Positions 1 to 10,226 of a stretch of 64,000 bases of DNA are shown here, piece after piece. Below the pieces are notes generated by a model. It searched no databases and had not been told where the DNA came from. It saw only the letters and a list, made by a program, of their open reading frames with translations. The stretch's first letter is position 1, and each line of letters begins with the position of its first letter. Both the position numbers and the translations under genes were made by a program. This DNA is from Natrinema hispanicum. GTDB taxonomy: Archaea > Halobacteriota > Halobacteria > Halobacteriales > Natrialbaceae. The DNA lies in NCBI RefSeq assembly GCF_004217335.1, contig NZ_SHMP01000011.1, positions 42,961-106,960 on the forward strand, in the 5' to 3' direction.

Positions 1-668
1 GAACCAAATGGAAACGAGTTACTGAACAGATCTGCTGTTTCCCCAGGTGAGACGACTACTTGCTCGGTTTCGTACATCCCACTACCTCGAGGATTTTCAA
101 TCGGATTTGGGACGCCACCAGAGAACACTAGATTCACGATCACTTCGGGTCCGCTTCCTGTGTTCTCGACTGTGACGAATGCCTCTCCATTCTTTATCCG
201 ATCCGTTTCTGTATCTCCGTAGACCTCGTCCCACGGCTTGTCAGGATTATTCCGGTAGAGTCCGACATCACGGATGCGAATGTTAGGCTGAATCTCTTTC
301 GAACGTTCAACCACGGTCTCATCGCCATTGAGTGCAACAACGCTGTACTCTCCCGGCGTATAGGAGGTACCAAGGTCGAACGAAACCTGCTGTGCTCCAG
401 CAGCTACATCGCGCTGCCCGAACAGCTCTCCGTTTGGTTGGATGAGATTGATCTGATCGACATCTGCATCTGCCGAGAGGTCAACAACAAGCGCGGTGCC
501 ATCGACAGCAACTCGCTGGATCACACCCTGGCTGTCTGCCGGACTCTTTCCGTTACCAGTGGTGGTGTTCTCATTACTGGTGAGGCAGCCAGCACCGCTT
601 ACCAGTGCAGCGCCTGCAACTGTTTGAAGGGCGGTACGTCTGCTGATCTGTGGGGTATCTCGAGTCAT
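1..668 (-). CDS. Tat-type lipoprotein, C-terminus beyond window
   Basis: The minus-strand frame opens at 668 and is still open at base 1, giving about 222 residues. The N-terminus has a twin-arginine motif (SRRTAL), a hydrophobic stretch and a lipobox-like SGAGC. It is therefore predicted to be exported folded by Tat and lipid-anchored on the outside of the cell. The mature part is a threonine/asparagine-rich acidic segment followed by a beta-type domain that I do not recognise. Its ATG overlaps the stop of the upstream gene by four bases (ATGA), so the two were probably translationally coupled. Because the upstream gene is broken by an insertion sequence, expression of this gene may be reduced. 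The signal is clear; the function is unknown. Confidence 0.8.
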   Translation of the reverse strand, partial: MTRDTPQISRRTALQTVAGAALVSGAGCLTSNENTTTGNGKSPADSQGVIQRVAVDGTALVVDLSADADVDQINLIQPNGELFGQRDVAAGAQQVSFDLGTSYTPGEYSVVALNGDETVVERSKEIQPNIRIRDVGLYRNNPDKPWDEVYGDTETDRIKNGEAFVTVENTGSGPEVIVNLVFSGGVPNPIENPRGSGMYETEQVVVSPGETADLFSNSFPFG

Positions 669-1671
669 GGTTTTCGCTGGAAGATCTCTTCTGGGCCAAG
701 CATCCGCAAGAGTCGCTGTCCCGCATAGAACATCACGAAAAACGGGATGAGGTGCCAGCCGACCTCGAAAAAGAGGGCGAACCAGCCATCGATTGTTCCC
801 AACGGGTGCCAGCGAGCAGTTGCGGTATCACTCACGTATGCGGGGTTATGTCCGATCCACGACCCCGGATGATACCGAGCAGTGTAGATGCCGGGCTGGT
901 CAAGCGTCACGAGAGCGACCCCGGACGCGTTAGTTTCGACACGCTGCTCTGCAATGGTGATGTATCCGTTCCGAGAGTTACCCCCAATCGGGAACCATCG
1001 ATTCCGATCGGCGAGCGTGATCGGTGCGCCTGTTTTGGCATCCCGGAGTTCGATCCGGAGTGTTGCCTGGGACTGGTTCTGTTCGAGAATCTCGACAGAG
1101 AGGTTACTCCGTCGGAGTTGGCGCTCAGAACCCGCATCCTGCTCGTCGATTGAGGCGTTAACGCCTCGAACGATACCTGCAACGTGGAGAGCATCACGGT
1201 CGACGCTCTCAGTGCGAACAGCGACACCGTAGGTCGTCGTGTACGACTGGTTTATCACCTCGATGTTGACGTTTTCGCCGATGGTCTCTCCTGGGGCAGG
1301 CCGTTCAGTCCCCCATGTATCGATGATTTCTGGCCCGGTTCGCACGGGCTCAGCGCGGGGGCCGATCCGTGACGGGTAGGCGTGTACAGCTACTGGAATC
1401 GCATCAGAGTCGACGGCAGTACTATCGGTCCGACTCGAGTGAATGAGCGTGTCCCAGTTAGTGTTCCGTGCAGTGTAAAATCGCCAGACACCACGCACCC
1501 TCGACTCACCATCTGCTGTCAGTGTGTATCCCTGCCACGGCCGCGACTGGAAGATGGCAACGCCAGTATCTCCATTAGGATACTCGGCGTAGTAGGGAGA
1601 CGCCGAGAGATCGTAAATCTCGACGTCGATTGAATCCGAAACGGTGACCGACTCGGTTCGGTAGGAGACAC
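665..1671 (-). pseudogene. 3' half of a secreted membrane protein gene split by an IS4 element
   Basis: If the inserted element and one copy of its target duplication are removed, the frame from 3806 continues without a shift through 1671 to the stop at 665. This half encodes about 335 residues. It has an extracellular, threonine- and aspartate-rich beta-like region and one predicted transmembrane segment near the end (WFALFFEVGWHLIPFF), then a short basic tail. The full protein was thus a signal-peptide-bearing surface protein with a C-terminal anchor. No internal start with a clear promoter is visible, so this half is probably not made. I do not recognise the family. Confidence 0.75.
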
Positions 1672-3066
1672 CATCCGTGTTCGGTTAAGGAGCCAAACCG
1701 ACAGACGCCAGCGTCTTGATGAGGTTATCTTCAGAAACCGCGTAGAGAGAGGTTGTGCTACCTGAACTCTCTCCAACACTCATACGCCGCCGGCTGATTT
1801 CCCTCTTTCCCGTAGACCTCGTTGAAGGCATCGCGAGCGAGCGCGATGCCGTCCAACGCCATCGAACGATCGACATCACGATGCTCGTCTGGTCGCTCAT
1901 CTTGGGCTTCGCCGTGGACGGCGAAACCCGCTCTATCGCCGCGTTTCAGCGGGCCTATCAGACTGCGACTAACCAAACCGTGGCTCGTTCTAGCTTCTAC
2001 GACCGATTTACGCCGGAACTCCGTAACCTCTTGAGCGACCTCCTCGCGCATGCGCTCGAGGAGGTCGCGGTTCCGCACACCATCGCTCCGCAACTCACCC
2101 AGTTCCGCGATACGATGATCGCCGATGCAACCGTGTTCAGGTTGCATCGGCTCCTTACGGCATTTCCAGCAACTCACGAAGACCAATCCGGAGCGCAGCT
2201 GTATCTCGTCTACAACGTCACGAGACAGACGCTCGCACAGTTCAAACTCACTGACGAACGAACTCATGAAAGCAGCCAGTTCCGCACGGGGAACTGGCTG
2301 CGTGGGCGGCTGTTTCTGTTCGATCTCGGTTTCTACAGCTACCGACGGTTCGCGTTGATCGACGAAAACGATGGTTACTTTGTGAGCCGGTTGAAGACGA
2401 ACGCCAATCCACGAATCGTCGGCGAGCGACGGAAATGGCGCGGGCGCGCCATTTCCTTGACTGGAACCCATCTCCAAGACCGACTTTCGAAGCTCACGCG
2501 CAAGCACATTGATGTGACTGGTGAGTTCGAGTTCAAGCGCCGGAAGTATGGTGAGAGGCAGTCACAGGCTATCGTTGAATTTCGCGTCGTCGGTGTCCGC
2601 AACGATGACACCGACGACTACCACCTCTACGTGACGAACCTCCCGGACGAGTTCACCCCAGAGCAAGTAGCAGCCTTGTACAGCCTGCGATGGAAGGTTG
2701 AGTTGTTGTTCCGGGAGTTGAAGTCGCGGTATGGACTGGAGAAGTTCGAGACAGGTGATGAAGCGATTGCAGAGTTGCTCGTGACGGCGGCTCTGCTGAC
2801 GCTTGTGGTCAGCAGAGCCTTGTTAGCGGTGTTTCAGGAGATTGAACCGGACGTAGAGTATCCAGAAGAACGCTGGGCGACGACCTTTCGGTCGGTCGCC
2901 CAGCCAGTGCTTGCAGATCTCGGACTTGCTCTGGGCCATCCACCACCGAATCTTCCTGAACTTGTGCGTTGTGAGGCTCGCCAACCAGAGAAATCACGCC
3001 TCACCTTGAATAAACGAGTGGCTCAAGCCTTCAAGACGGAGGTCTGGCCTTAACCGAACACAGATG
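1672..3066 (+). mobile_element. ISH8-like IS4-family insertion sequence
   Basis: The element is 1395 bp, bounded by 19-bp terminal inverted repeats at 1672-1690 and 3048-3066 that match at 18 positions. It is flanked by a 10-bp direct repeat, taggagacac, at 1662-1671 and 3067-3076. Size, target duplication length and encoded transposase fit the ISH8 group of the IS4 family. It carries one intact transposase gene. It interrupts a minus-strand gene that is otherwise in frame, so the insertion is likely recent. Confidence 0.93.
1755..3053 (+). CDS. tnp: IS4-family (ISH8-like) DDE transposase
   Basis: The protein has 432 residues and starts at GTG 1755; the only upstream in-frame ATG (1719) is followed by a stop. 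Three acidic catalytic positions are visible: Asp in MIADAT, Asp in LFDLGFY, and Glu in the YREK signature (YSLRWKVELLFRELK, matching Y-x2-R-x3-E-x6-K) that marks the IS4 family. The gene nearly fills the element, and its stop lies 13 bases from the right end. No frameshift or internal stop is visible, so the enzyme is probably active. Promoter activity may come from the left end. Confidence 0.93.
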   Translation: MLPELSPTLIRRRLISLFPVDLVEGIASERDAVQRHRTIDITMLVWSLILGFAVDGETRSIAAFQRAYQTATNQTVARSSFYDRFTPELRNLLSDLLAHALEEVAVPHTIAPQLTQFRDTMIADATVFRLHRLLTAFPATHEDQSGAQLYLVYNVTRQTLAQFKLTDERTHESSQFRTGNWLRGRLFLFDLGFYSYRRFALIDENDGYFVSRLKTNANPRIVGERRKWRGRAISLTGTHLQDRLSKLTRKHIDVTGEFEFKRRKYGERQSQAIVEFRVVGVRNDDTDDYHLYVTNLPDEFTPEQVAALYSLRWKVELLFRELKSRYGLEKFETGDEAIAELLVTAALLTLVVSRALLAVFQEIEPDVEYPEERWATTFRSVAQPVLADLGLALGHPPPNLPELVRCEARQPEKSRLTLNKRVAQAFKTEVWP

Positions 3067-3806
3067 TAGGAGACACGAACATCTGTCTCGTTGCCGCGAT
3101 CGATTCGTGTGGTCTTCTTTAGCCGCGTATAAATCTCGGCTTCGAGGGAAAGGGTTGTACTCCCGTCATCCTCGAGATTGTAGTCGAGCGTTGGCGTGTG
3201 TGAGCCGGCTTCCTTGGCGATGGTCTCATCGCCCGTCTGCAACTGGATATCCTCGATTTCGTGCTCGGTAAGCGACCACTCGATCGTCGTGTTTCCAGAG
3301 GTTCTGTCCTCGGGAACGCGAACGCGGTAATCGATGAAACCGCGCATCGTCCCGTTCGGTGCGATGTAGAGCGGGGTCTCGTTGGGCTCGAGATGCCCTC
3401 GAGTGGATGGGTGGACGGCGAAGATGGTCGCATGGGCATCCTCGATGAACACGCCGTCCTCGAGAGTTGCATGAGTCGGATAGACGGAGGTCTCTGACCC
3501 GCCGGCGTTGAGATCCTCGAAATCGTTCCGGGTCCATGTTGCGGCAGTTTCGGGAGGTCGTTTGAACGTGATGTCCGTTCCGTTGGCGAGTTGGTGAACG
3601 GCAGTACGGCTGTCTCCGTATCGCTGGCGGAACGTGTCTTGACCAAGATACTCGTCTGCGTCTCGCGACCAGAGCGTCGCGGATTCGTTTTCAGTGAGTC
3701 CGTTTCCTTCGGTTCCCGGTCGCGGTGGATCAGCAGCGACACTACCCGTGGCTAGGCTGGTCACGAACAGCGCAGCGATGAGCACGGAGCGTTCGCAGTG
3801 GTGCAT
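3067..3806 (-). pseudogene. 5' half of the split secreted protein gene
   Basis: I place the start at ATG 3806, which gives a clean signal peptide (basic MHHCERS, then a hydrophobic core ending in VAADP). An ATG at 3857 would add 17 residues but overlaps the upstream gene. The 246 intact codons encode an Asn/Thr/Glu-rich extracellular region with many potential N-glycosylation sequons. The frame then runs into the IS element and stops at 2994 after about 24 foreign residues. A truncated secreted product without its anchor could still be made. Gene order and a four-base overlap at its far end indicate an operon with the lipoprotein at 1-668. Confidence 0.75.
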
Positions 3807-3834
3807 GGAACTCGCGATAGGGATGGGCGTGTGA

Positions 3835-4260
3835 TTACCAGGGGACGAAGTTGACACACTCTGCCATCGGAAGTCCCATCATGGATCCAGCAACCGTATA
3901 CAGAGGGCCGAGAACGACAATAACAACCATGGACTTCATCGCAGAGCGCTTGTGACGCTTGAACGCCTTCTTCTGCTCTGGGTCGAGTACGAATATCTCT
4001 ACGAGGGTATCAGCCTGCCAGACAACAACAAAACCAACGATACCCAGTGTTGTGGTTAACTGAAAGAACCCCTCAACCATCCCGGGGAGTTTGTCTGTTC
4101 CACAGACTGCGTTGTTTTGTGCTGCGGCAGGTTCCACAACGACCAACGTCAGCAGGACAATCGCGATCGCAGTCTGTCTGGGAATTCGGCTGCTCATCGG
4201 TCGGTTACGGTCGTGTTCGCTGCTATTCTCATGCTCGGAGGGGATAGGGTCTGGTGACAT
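3835..4260 (-). CDS. Small membrane protein with signal sequence
   Basis: The frame encodes 141 residues from 4260, or 120 from an internal ATG at 4197 that places the hydrophobic leader nearer the N-terminus. There is a leader ending at AAAQN, a membrane segment around LGIVGFVVVWQA, a basic loop (KKAFKRHKRSAMK), and a second membrane segment (VVIVVLGPLYTVAGSMMG). The size and layout are compatible with a small pilin-like or conjugation-type membrane subunit, but there is no decisive motif. It lies 6 bases after the stop of the next upstream gene, with the split secreted-protein gene immediately downstream, so this looks like one envelope operon. Confidence 0.7.
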   Translation of the reverse strand: MSPDPIPSEHENSSEHDRNRPMSSRIPRQTAIAIVLLTLVVVEPAAAQNNAVCGTDKLPGMVEGFFQLTTTLGIVGFVVVWQADTLVEIFVLDPEQKKAFKRHKRSAMKSMVVIVVLGPLYTVAGSMMGLPMAECVNFVPW

Positions 4261-4266
4261 AGCAGG

Positions 4267-4545
4267 TTAGTCGTGAGTTGTATTTCCAGCGGTACGCTGG
4301 CCCTGTGATTCTTCGACAAGTGACTGAAGATCGGCGTACCGGTTGGTCTTGTCAGCAATCTCGTCTAACGTGTACCCCTGCTCACGAGCTCGCTCGAGGA
4401 GCGTACGGAATTCATGTGGATCAACGTCTCGAACGGCCATCTCTTCGCGGAGGGCACGACGATAGAGGGCGGATGCGTTGATATGACTGTTCCACATTAA
4501 ATACAGGTCATCGATATCTTCGACGGTGACTGACCGTGTAATCAT
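4267..4545 (-). CDS. Small acidic helical protein, unknown
   Basis: Starting from ATG 4545 the product is 92 residues (MITRSVTVEDID...). The open frame extends up to 4653, but that part is AT-rich and contains promoter-like sequence (around 4610-4625), so the internal ATG is preferred. The protein is charged, predicted helical, and has no signal or membrane segment. It is the first gene of the minus-strand cluster that continues through the small membrane protein and the split secreted protein. I do not recognise the family. Confidence 0.65.
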   Translation of the reverse strand: MITRSVTVEDIDDLYLMWNSHINASALYRRALREEMAVRDVDPHEFRTLLERAREQGYTLDEIADKTNRYADLQSLVEESQGQRTAGNTTHD

Positions 4546-4747
4546 GTGTGATGTGATCGTATTGGTCGACACCGGTTGAGGACCGGTGCATATTGTCTGT
4601 ATTATTGGGTAGAAAATATATAGTTTATGGTGACCAACACTATAACGGTACAAATTATATCTTAGACAGATACATTGATTGTGGGTAGGCTAAGTTGAAT
4701 GAACAGTCAGATTTAGAACTCCTCTTTTTGGCTAGAAAGGAAGGCTA

Positions 4748-5800
4748 TTATTCCGCTTTTGGGAGCGCAATCTGAACGAGATTGCCTCGAGGTGAGTTCT
4801 CCTCAAAAGAAAGGTCCCCACCGAGTGAATTCACAGCCCACTGCATCACCCAAAGGCCAACGCCAGAGCCATGGTACGTACTGCTAATTTCCGTCTCGTC
4901 GTCCAACACGTCAGTCTCAATTTCAGGGATAGACGGTCCATTGTCTGCGATTCGGACAATCCCTTGGTTGGCCTCGGGATCGTCAGTTACCAGTATCGTC
5001 ACTTCTGGCGTCTCCTGATCGTTATGTCTCACCGCATTATCGATCGCATGCTCGATCGCATGTTTGAGTCCTGTATTCCCGACCACCCAGACATCAGCCG
5101 GTGCCTCGACCAGCAGATCGACTGCGGGATAGGTTGACTGGACCGCTGTCGCACATGTTTGAACCAGAGTCCGAAGGTTCGTCGCTTCTCGCTGTGTCGC
5201 CTCAGATTCAACGATTTGTTCAATTTCGGTGAGCGAATCGCTCAGTCGCCCGACCTCAGAAGCGATCTCTAAAACCGTCTCCAGTTCCTCCTCGAGTTGA
5301 TCGTTCTCAATGGCGGCCTTGACCCGATCTGTATATCCCATAAGAATATTCATTTCATTCCGCAGATTGTGACGGATAACGCGGTTCAAGAGCCGAAGAA
5401 GTTGCTCACGAGCCTTGTACTTCGTAATATCGTTTACTTCAGCACAGACGTAGACTTCCCCATCCAGTTGTGTTGGTGTAAGATGAACGCGTACCCATCG
5501 AGATTCCCCATTTGCACGTTCAATTTTCCATTCGAAGATCTGGGAATTCCCAGCAGCAGCAGCCTGGATTCGATCGAGAGCGTCCGCTTCTGTGTATCTC
5601 TGTGAAGAGGGTGTGATGTCCCCCACAGACATGCCTCGAAGTTCGCCTGCGGAATACCCATACAGTTGCTCTAATCGATTGTTCACGTCGAGAATCACAC
5701 CTGTCTCTGGTTCGTGCAGTGTGACTCCGGCATTCAGACGATCAACGATCGACGGGAGAGATGGGTTCTTGGTTTCCATTATTAGATCATACTTGACCAT
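4748..5800 (-). CDS. PAS-domain histidine kinase
   Basis: The protein has 350 residues from 5800 (an ATG at 5779 is also possible). It contains one PAS sensor domain (about residues 15-125), a dimerisation/phosphoacceptor helix with the haloarchaeal H-box RHNLRNE near residue 147, and a GHKL ATPase domain with an N-box (HAIDNAVRHN), a G1 box (ADNGP) and a G2 box (HGSGVGLWV). There is no transmembrane segment, so it is predicted to be a cytoplasmic sensor that autophosphorylates on His. No response regulator is adjacent, which is common for haloarchaeal kinases. The upstream region at 5805-5820 is AT-rich (ataataat) and can serve as a TATA element. Confidence 0.9.
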   Translation of the reverse strand: MVKYDLIMETKNPSLPSIVDRLNAGVTLHEPETGVILDVNNRLEQLYGYSAGELRGMSVGDITPSSQRYTEADALDRIQAAAAGNSQIFEWKIERANGESRWVRVHLTPTQLDGEVYVCAEVNDITKYKAREQLLRLLNRVIRHNLRNEMNILMGYTDRVKAAIENDQLEEELETVLEIASEVGRLSDSLTEIEQIVESEATQREATNLRTLVQTCATAVQSTYPAVDLLVEAPADVWVVGNTGLKHAIEHAIDNAVRHNDQETPEVTILVTDDPEANQGIVRIADNGPSIPEIETDVLDDETEISSTYHGSGVGLWVMQWAVNSLGGDLSFEENSPRGNLVQIALPKAE

Positions 5801-5820
5801 AGGAAATTCCCTATAATAAT

Positions 5821-7321
5821 AGTATGTTCAAGTGCATTTCACGGAGAATGTCACTACGACTCTCTCGAGACAACACTGCTCGAGGTGACGATCGATCTGC
5901 GAAACGATCCAAGACATCGACGATCGGACTTAGCGGAGCAGTGAGCAGTTGTGGAATCACCAAAGACGATTTTATGTAGTTGAGAGCCGCGATAAGATTG
6001 ATAAATGCTCGCTGAATTTATCTGCCTGTCGCGTTTCCCCCACGCGACAGGATACGCCCCTTACACTGCCGCTCTTGTCCCACCCTGCCCGGCGGCTCTC
6101 ACCCCGAGCCCATCCGGGCGGGTCAGGATCCTCTTGAAAGGCGTTATATCGAGAGTGAGTAACTACACACTCTCGAGTTGACAGAAATGCCGGCCAAGGG
6201 CCAGCATGAGGTTCTCGAAGGCCGGATGGTACTCGAAAGCCAGAGATCGGAGGACGAAACCAGCTGTGGATCTTGTGGAACGTGCCGATCTCGGCTGGCG
6301 TGGACAAGTGTTCCCTGACTTGTGATCGAGGAAGGGGCAACGATACAGGGGAGTAGGTTGACCCACCTTGTCCGCGCCAACCCGTCATATGTCCCATAGG
6401 AGTATCAACTTGTTCCCCAACTGTACCAAGGCGAGTGCCTACTTGTCTGCGGTCCGATGTGAAACCAACGCTGCTCCTGCTGCTGTCTTCTGATCCTCCT
6501 ACCCACTCTCAAAAACGGCGATGATTTTGGCGGACTCAACATCATGTGTGAGGAGACGATCGGCGGCCAGCTGCTAAGCGTGTTCGACGAGTTTGGAATC
6601 GGCCTGTTCGTAATGAACTGAGAACTCGGTCAATTCGACTGCGACCAGGAGATTCTCTTGTCGATCAGTCAGTACCATCATCGCCGTTGGCCGTCGCTTC
6701 AGATATAGACTTCAGCATCTTGCAAAAACGCCGGCCAGAGGCCGACGTTGGCACACTCATGTCCCAGGTAGTGTGTCACTGGTGGGTGATCTGAGATCCT
6801 GATGGCACCAGACAGTGGTGGAGCAATCCCAGTTGCGGCGAGGAGCCATGTGTCTCGAATCGATTGCATTCCCTGTCTGGAGATCGATTAGAGCCACACT
6901 GTCCCTCCCCACGTGTGCTCTTAGGATATGTCTCGTATGAATCTGTTGGATAAGTGATCGGAATGTAAATGGTTAATAATGATCACCAATAACAATCAAT
7001 TGCCTCCAACTCCCCCCATGTTAACGGAGGCACTACCCCCCATCCCCATCGCCGACACTATTTCCCGGTCCAAGTGGGAGAGGACCTGGATTCGCTTCAA
7101 ATCAAAAGCGAGCTCGATATCCGCCTTCCGGAATTCCATAGCGGTGAGTCTTAGAATGTCATGCAGTGCCTCGTCATGACCAGCGCTGTTCAAGTTTGGT
7201 GCACAACACCGCTTTCGGATCTCTATTTCTCCAGCTTAGCCAGTAATAAGTTCTCCACGAGATCATAGAAATTGGTACATTTGGCGTCACATATTAGTGC
7301 TCGAAAGGTCTATCCACCACT
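5821..7321. other. 1.5 kb of decayed sequence without a convincing gene
   Basis: Only short open frames in conflicting phases occur here, and none has a recognisable domain or good haloarchaeal codon pattern. On the minus strand around 6590-6700 a stretch of about 33 codons followed by stops reads like a gene remnant (ENLLVAVELTEF), of unknown family. There is one perfect 9-bp stem hairpin at 6025-6051. I take this stretch as degenerate insertion-sequence or gene debris. Confidence 0.5.
6025..6051. repeat. Perfect 9-bp-stem hairpin
   Basis: The arms cctgtcgcg (6025-6033) and cgcgacagg (6043-6051) are perfectly complementary around a 9-base loop. It lies in decayed DNA. Hairpins of this type mark the subterminal ends of haloarchaeal IS200/IS605 elements, so it may be a solo end; a terminator is the alternative. 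Confidence 0.5.
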
Positions 7322-7591
7322 ATGGAAAGAAGTCTTGGAGAAGAGAGTAATATTTCTTTGCAGATAGTTGATTTCGTTGCTAAAAGAGAACACACAGATC
7401 CACTGGAACTTCCCCCATTGTATGATGCGGTCGATCCAGATGCGCTCGACGATCTCTTTGCGTCGGGACGCCAGAACGGGATGACTCAGTCTGGCCGAAT
7501 CGAGTTCCAATATAATGGCTATACGGTTATTGTCGAATTCGACAACGGACCAGAAATCACGGTCAAAGAGGAGCCAGAGCTCGTTGAGTAA
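7322..7591 (+). CDS. HalOD1 output domain protein
   Basis: The 89-residue protein matches the haloarchaeal HalOD1 domain. The signature ELPPLYDAVDPDALDDLF sits in the first half, and a beta region ending in FQYNGYTVIVEF follows. The family is found alone or fused to receiver domains and is thought to act as an output or DNA-associated module of signalling proteins. Here it stands alone with its own upstream AT-rich region (7285-7300). The start at ATG 7322 fits the family length. Confidence 0.85.
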   Translation: MERSLGEESNISLQIVDFVAKREHTDPLELPPLYDAVDPDALDDLFASGRQNGMTQSGRIEFQYNGYTVIVEFDNGPEITVKEEPELVE

Positions 7592-8147
7592 CACAATCGA
7601 ACGAAAAATCACTTCTCAAGACAGGGTACCGACGGAGCCACCGAACGCTACCCTTTCCAGGTTGTACTCTTTGTCCCAGATGACTCGTGTAGAGACGAGT
7701 ATTCGACACGGTCCGTGTGTCTGAGTTGTGCCTCTGACTGAGCGTGAGCGCTATCTCCCCACCGCCCATCCTCACGCCCAAGTCACTGTCTGTATCACAG
7801 CTATATCAGTCTTTATGACTTGGCACAATACTACACAATAATTCATTGTGGTCTGTTAAATTGGGTATCATCATACCAGTCCACGAGGTCATTGACATCC
7901 ACCCCGGGAAGGGACGATCGTGTAGACCACAACTGACCGGTCATGATCACACTCGTTGTGAGTGGTCCCAAAGCCGAAACTCCAGAACGAGCGTTAGAGG
8001 GACAAACACTATCTCTGAAAGGGGGGAATCCTCTCTTACACCTGCAGCTAGCGATAGCGGCGACGTCATCGAATCAAGACGACGACCAGATCCGTTTGTT
8101 TGCTCGTCAGAGAGATTCTCCCTCTCGGGATGAATTCAGCCGTTCTC
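7592..8147. other. Intergenic stretch, nothing identified
   Basis: There are only short, poorly coding frames. The segment 7795-7870 is AT-rich and may contain promoter or terminator signals. I see no repeat or RNA gene. Confidence 0.4.
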
Positions 8148-9047
8148 TCACACCTCTGCCGTGTCGGTCCGAGTCACAACGGGTGTGACGCCACCAGTGA
8201 CTTGTCCATCTCCATCAAGCAACTCGAGATGGTGATAGCGAGCGTCAAGCAGTCCCTCAGCAGTCTCGATGTCCATCGCGATGATCTCCGTCGGCGTCTG
8301 TTTCGCAGAAACATGACGCTCGGTGACATCGATGTCCGAACTTCCGAGCGCGACCATCTCGTCCCACACGCGTTTGAGTGTCTGTGCGTGGGGACGCTTT
8401 CCGAGGATTGCAGTGAGCGCATCCCGGACATCGTCTCGCGTCCAGAAAATGCCGCTTCCGTTCGTACGCTTGGTTGCGAACTCGTTCCAGCGCTTCATCA
8501 CAAGGAGTGCCCGGAATCGGTTCTTCCGCGGCGTCCCCTGGTCGACGAGGTGTTTTTTGACGCGGTGCTGGCGGCAGTTCGCAAGGAAGTCCAATGGACT
8601 GCTCGAGGGCTCGAGGCCACCAGGCAGTTCCTCTGGATCCTCGCGATCGAACGCAGTCTCACCAGTCTCGGCAATCGACTTGGCCTGCTCAGCGTTTGCG
8701 TTCGCAGTCTTTGCGATTTCCTTTGCGTGGTCAGCTGTCTCGTCGGTATCGGAAACCGACTCGGAGATCTCGTGGAGTTGACTAGCGATCTCCTTGCGGT
8801 TGCGATCGGCGCGGTTTTGTTCCTGCTGGAGTTCGTCGACACGCTCCTTGAGGCGGTCGATCGTTTGTGACTGCTCTTGGATGATGGCCCACATCTCTGC
8901 GCGACTCGGGAGCTCATCATCACCGTCATCGGCCGTCGGATCAGTGTTGGTGTGCTTGCCGACATTGTCGAAGTCAAGAACGGCGGCAACGTCGTGATTG
9001 TCGGGCGTTTCTGCGTCAACTGCGTCCGGATCTTTTCCAATTGTCAT
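8148..9047 (-). CDS. Coiled-coil protein with C-terminal helical domain, unknown
   Basis: I choose ATG 9047 (MTIGKDPDAV...), giving 299 residues. The open frame reaches 9254, but the extra 69 residues are Cys/Trp/Pro-rich and unlike the acidic protein that follows. Residues about 60-140 form a coiled coil (SQTIDRLKERVDELQQEQ and neighbours). The second half (NRFRALLVMKRWNEFATKR..., FWTRDDVRDALTAILGKRPHAQTLKRVWDEM) looks like a winged-helix or other helical DNA-binding fold. Similar coiled-coil/HTH proteins are common on haloarchaeal plasmids. There is no enzymatic motif. It is a single gene with no close neighbours. Confidence 0.7.
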   Translation of the reverse strand: MTIGKDPDAVDAETPDNHDVAAVLDFDNVGKHTNTDPTADDGDDELPSRAEMWAIIQEQSQTIDRLKERVDELQQEQNRADRNRKEIASQLHEISESVSDTDETADHAKEIAKTANANAEQAKSIAETGETAFDREDPEELPGGLEPSSSPLDFLANCRQHRVKKHLVDQGTPRKNRFRALLVMKRWNEFATKRTNGSGIFWTRDDVRDALTAILGKRPHAQTLKRVWDEMVALGSSDIDVTERHVSAKQTPTEIIAMDIETAEGLLDARYHHLELLDGDGQVTGGVTPVVTRTDTAEV

Positions 9048-9602
9048 GGAGGGTCGTTGGTCGTGGTCGTGTGCTGCTGGTTGTCGGTCAAGTCGCGATG
9101 CTGCTGGGGAGAGACGACTCTCGAAGGAGACGAGACACCATGCTGGACAGAGCCACGGCTCCTCGAGAGGCAAACTTTTATGTCGATCCGGGTCGCAGGA
9201 TTGAGTAGCCAACTCTGGGGGCGAATTGACGCCCCCTTCTCCTGCGACCCACATCGATGAGCGGTGGGTATATTCTCCTATCTTCTTGCCTCACTGATAG
9301 TCATGGATGTCACTTAAAACTAGGAGTCCTCACTGGCGGCTTTTCCTCAGTATCGGACTGCGGTAATCGCAAGCAGGCTCACGCATCAGCGTGGTGAAAT
9401 CAGTGCTAGATCGTCGTCAGCATGCATCGAGAGCCTATGACTATCACTGAGAACGATGGACGAGTGCCACAGTTCTTGATCACCTACTCGAGAAGATATG
9501 AGATATTGATGCACTTGACACCCAACTCTGACACCTGACTTCACATCGCGAACTCAAAGACGCTATGAAGATTTATCAGGAAACGCTGAATCGGAGCAAA
9601 CA
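9048..9602. other. Intergenic stretch, nothing identified
   Basis: I see no convincing gene, repeat or RNA. The final 60 bases before 9603 are moderately AT-rich and may hold the promoter of the following membrane protein gene. Confidence 0.4.
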
Positions 9603-10226
9603 ATGGCGCTCATCGGGGTTGGGACTACAATCTCCCTACTAATGCTCATTTCACTCGGTATAGCATCTCTCATAAGAGAATACGACTTAACAAAAATAAC
9701 AACACAAGAAATCCAGATTACGCATATTCCGCACATAGACATTGAGTTCTACCATCTCGGCCCATTCACAGTCACCCATGCTCTAAATCACTTTATCGTT
9801 ATTCTGTCATTCAATATGGCAGCCAAGGCATACTCTGGTGGAGGTTTCTGGGATACCTTCACTGCTCAAGACATAAATCTCCCTCTCTTCTTAACACTGA
9901 TTACAGGACTGTACGCCGCCTTCTATCCGTATCTTGAGGTAACTGAGTATCAAGTGATATCCCCTACTCCGAATAGCATCTTCCCTGCATCAATTCAATT
10001 CCACTACTTATTTAGTGGCTTTACCCTAGGGTTGGCGCTTCTGGATACCTATTTCGACGCGGTATTTGGTGTTCCTGTGACGTCTGGATTGCTTATTCAA
10101 TTACTTCACATAGTTATATCATTATTATTAATTTTAATAATCCCAGTCACTGTTGTAGTGTATAGTGCAGTATTACACACTGAAATATTGCGAGATGTGA
10201 GGTCAACCAGAGGGGTTGCTAGCTAG
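9603..10226 (+). CDS. Multi-pass membrane protein, unknown
   Basis: The 207-residue protein has about five hydrophobic segments: near the N-terminus (ISLLMLISLGIASLI), around residues 60-75, 97-117, 135-150 and 165-200. It is less acidic and more AT-rich than neighbouring genes, which suggests separate acquisition. No transporter or enzyme signature is visible. It starts at ATG 9603, which follows an AT-rich region. Seventeen bases after its stop codon begins the terminal-repeat-like sequence at 10227. Confidence 0.7.
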   Translation: MALIGVGTTISLLMLISLGIASLIREYDLTKITTQEIQITHIPHIDIEFYHLGPFTVTHALNHFIVILSFNMAAKAYSGGGFWDTFTAQDINLPLFLTLITGLYAAFYPYLEVTEYQVISPTPNSIFPASIQFHYLFSGFTLGLALLDTYFDAVFGVPVTSGLLIQLLHIVISLLLILIIPVTVVVYSAVLHTEILRDVRSTRGVAS

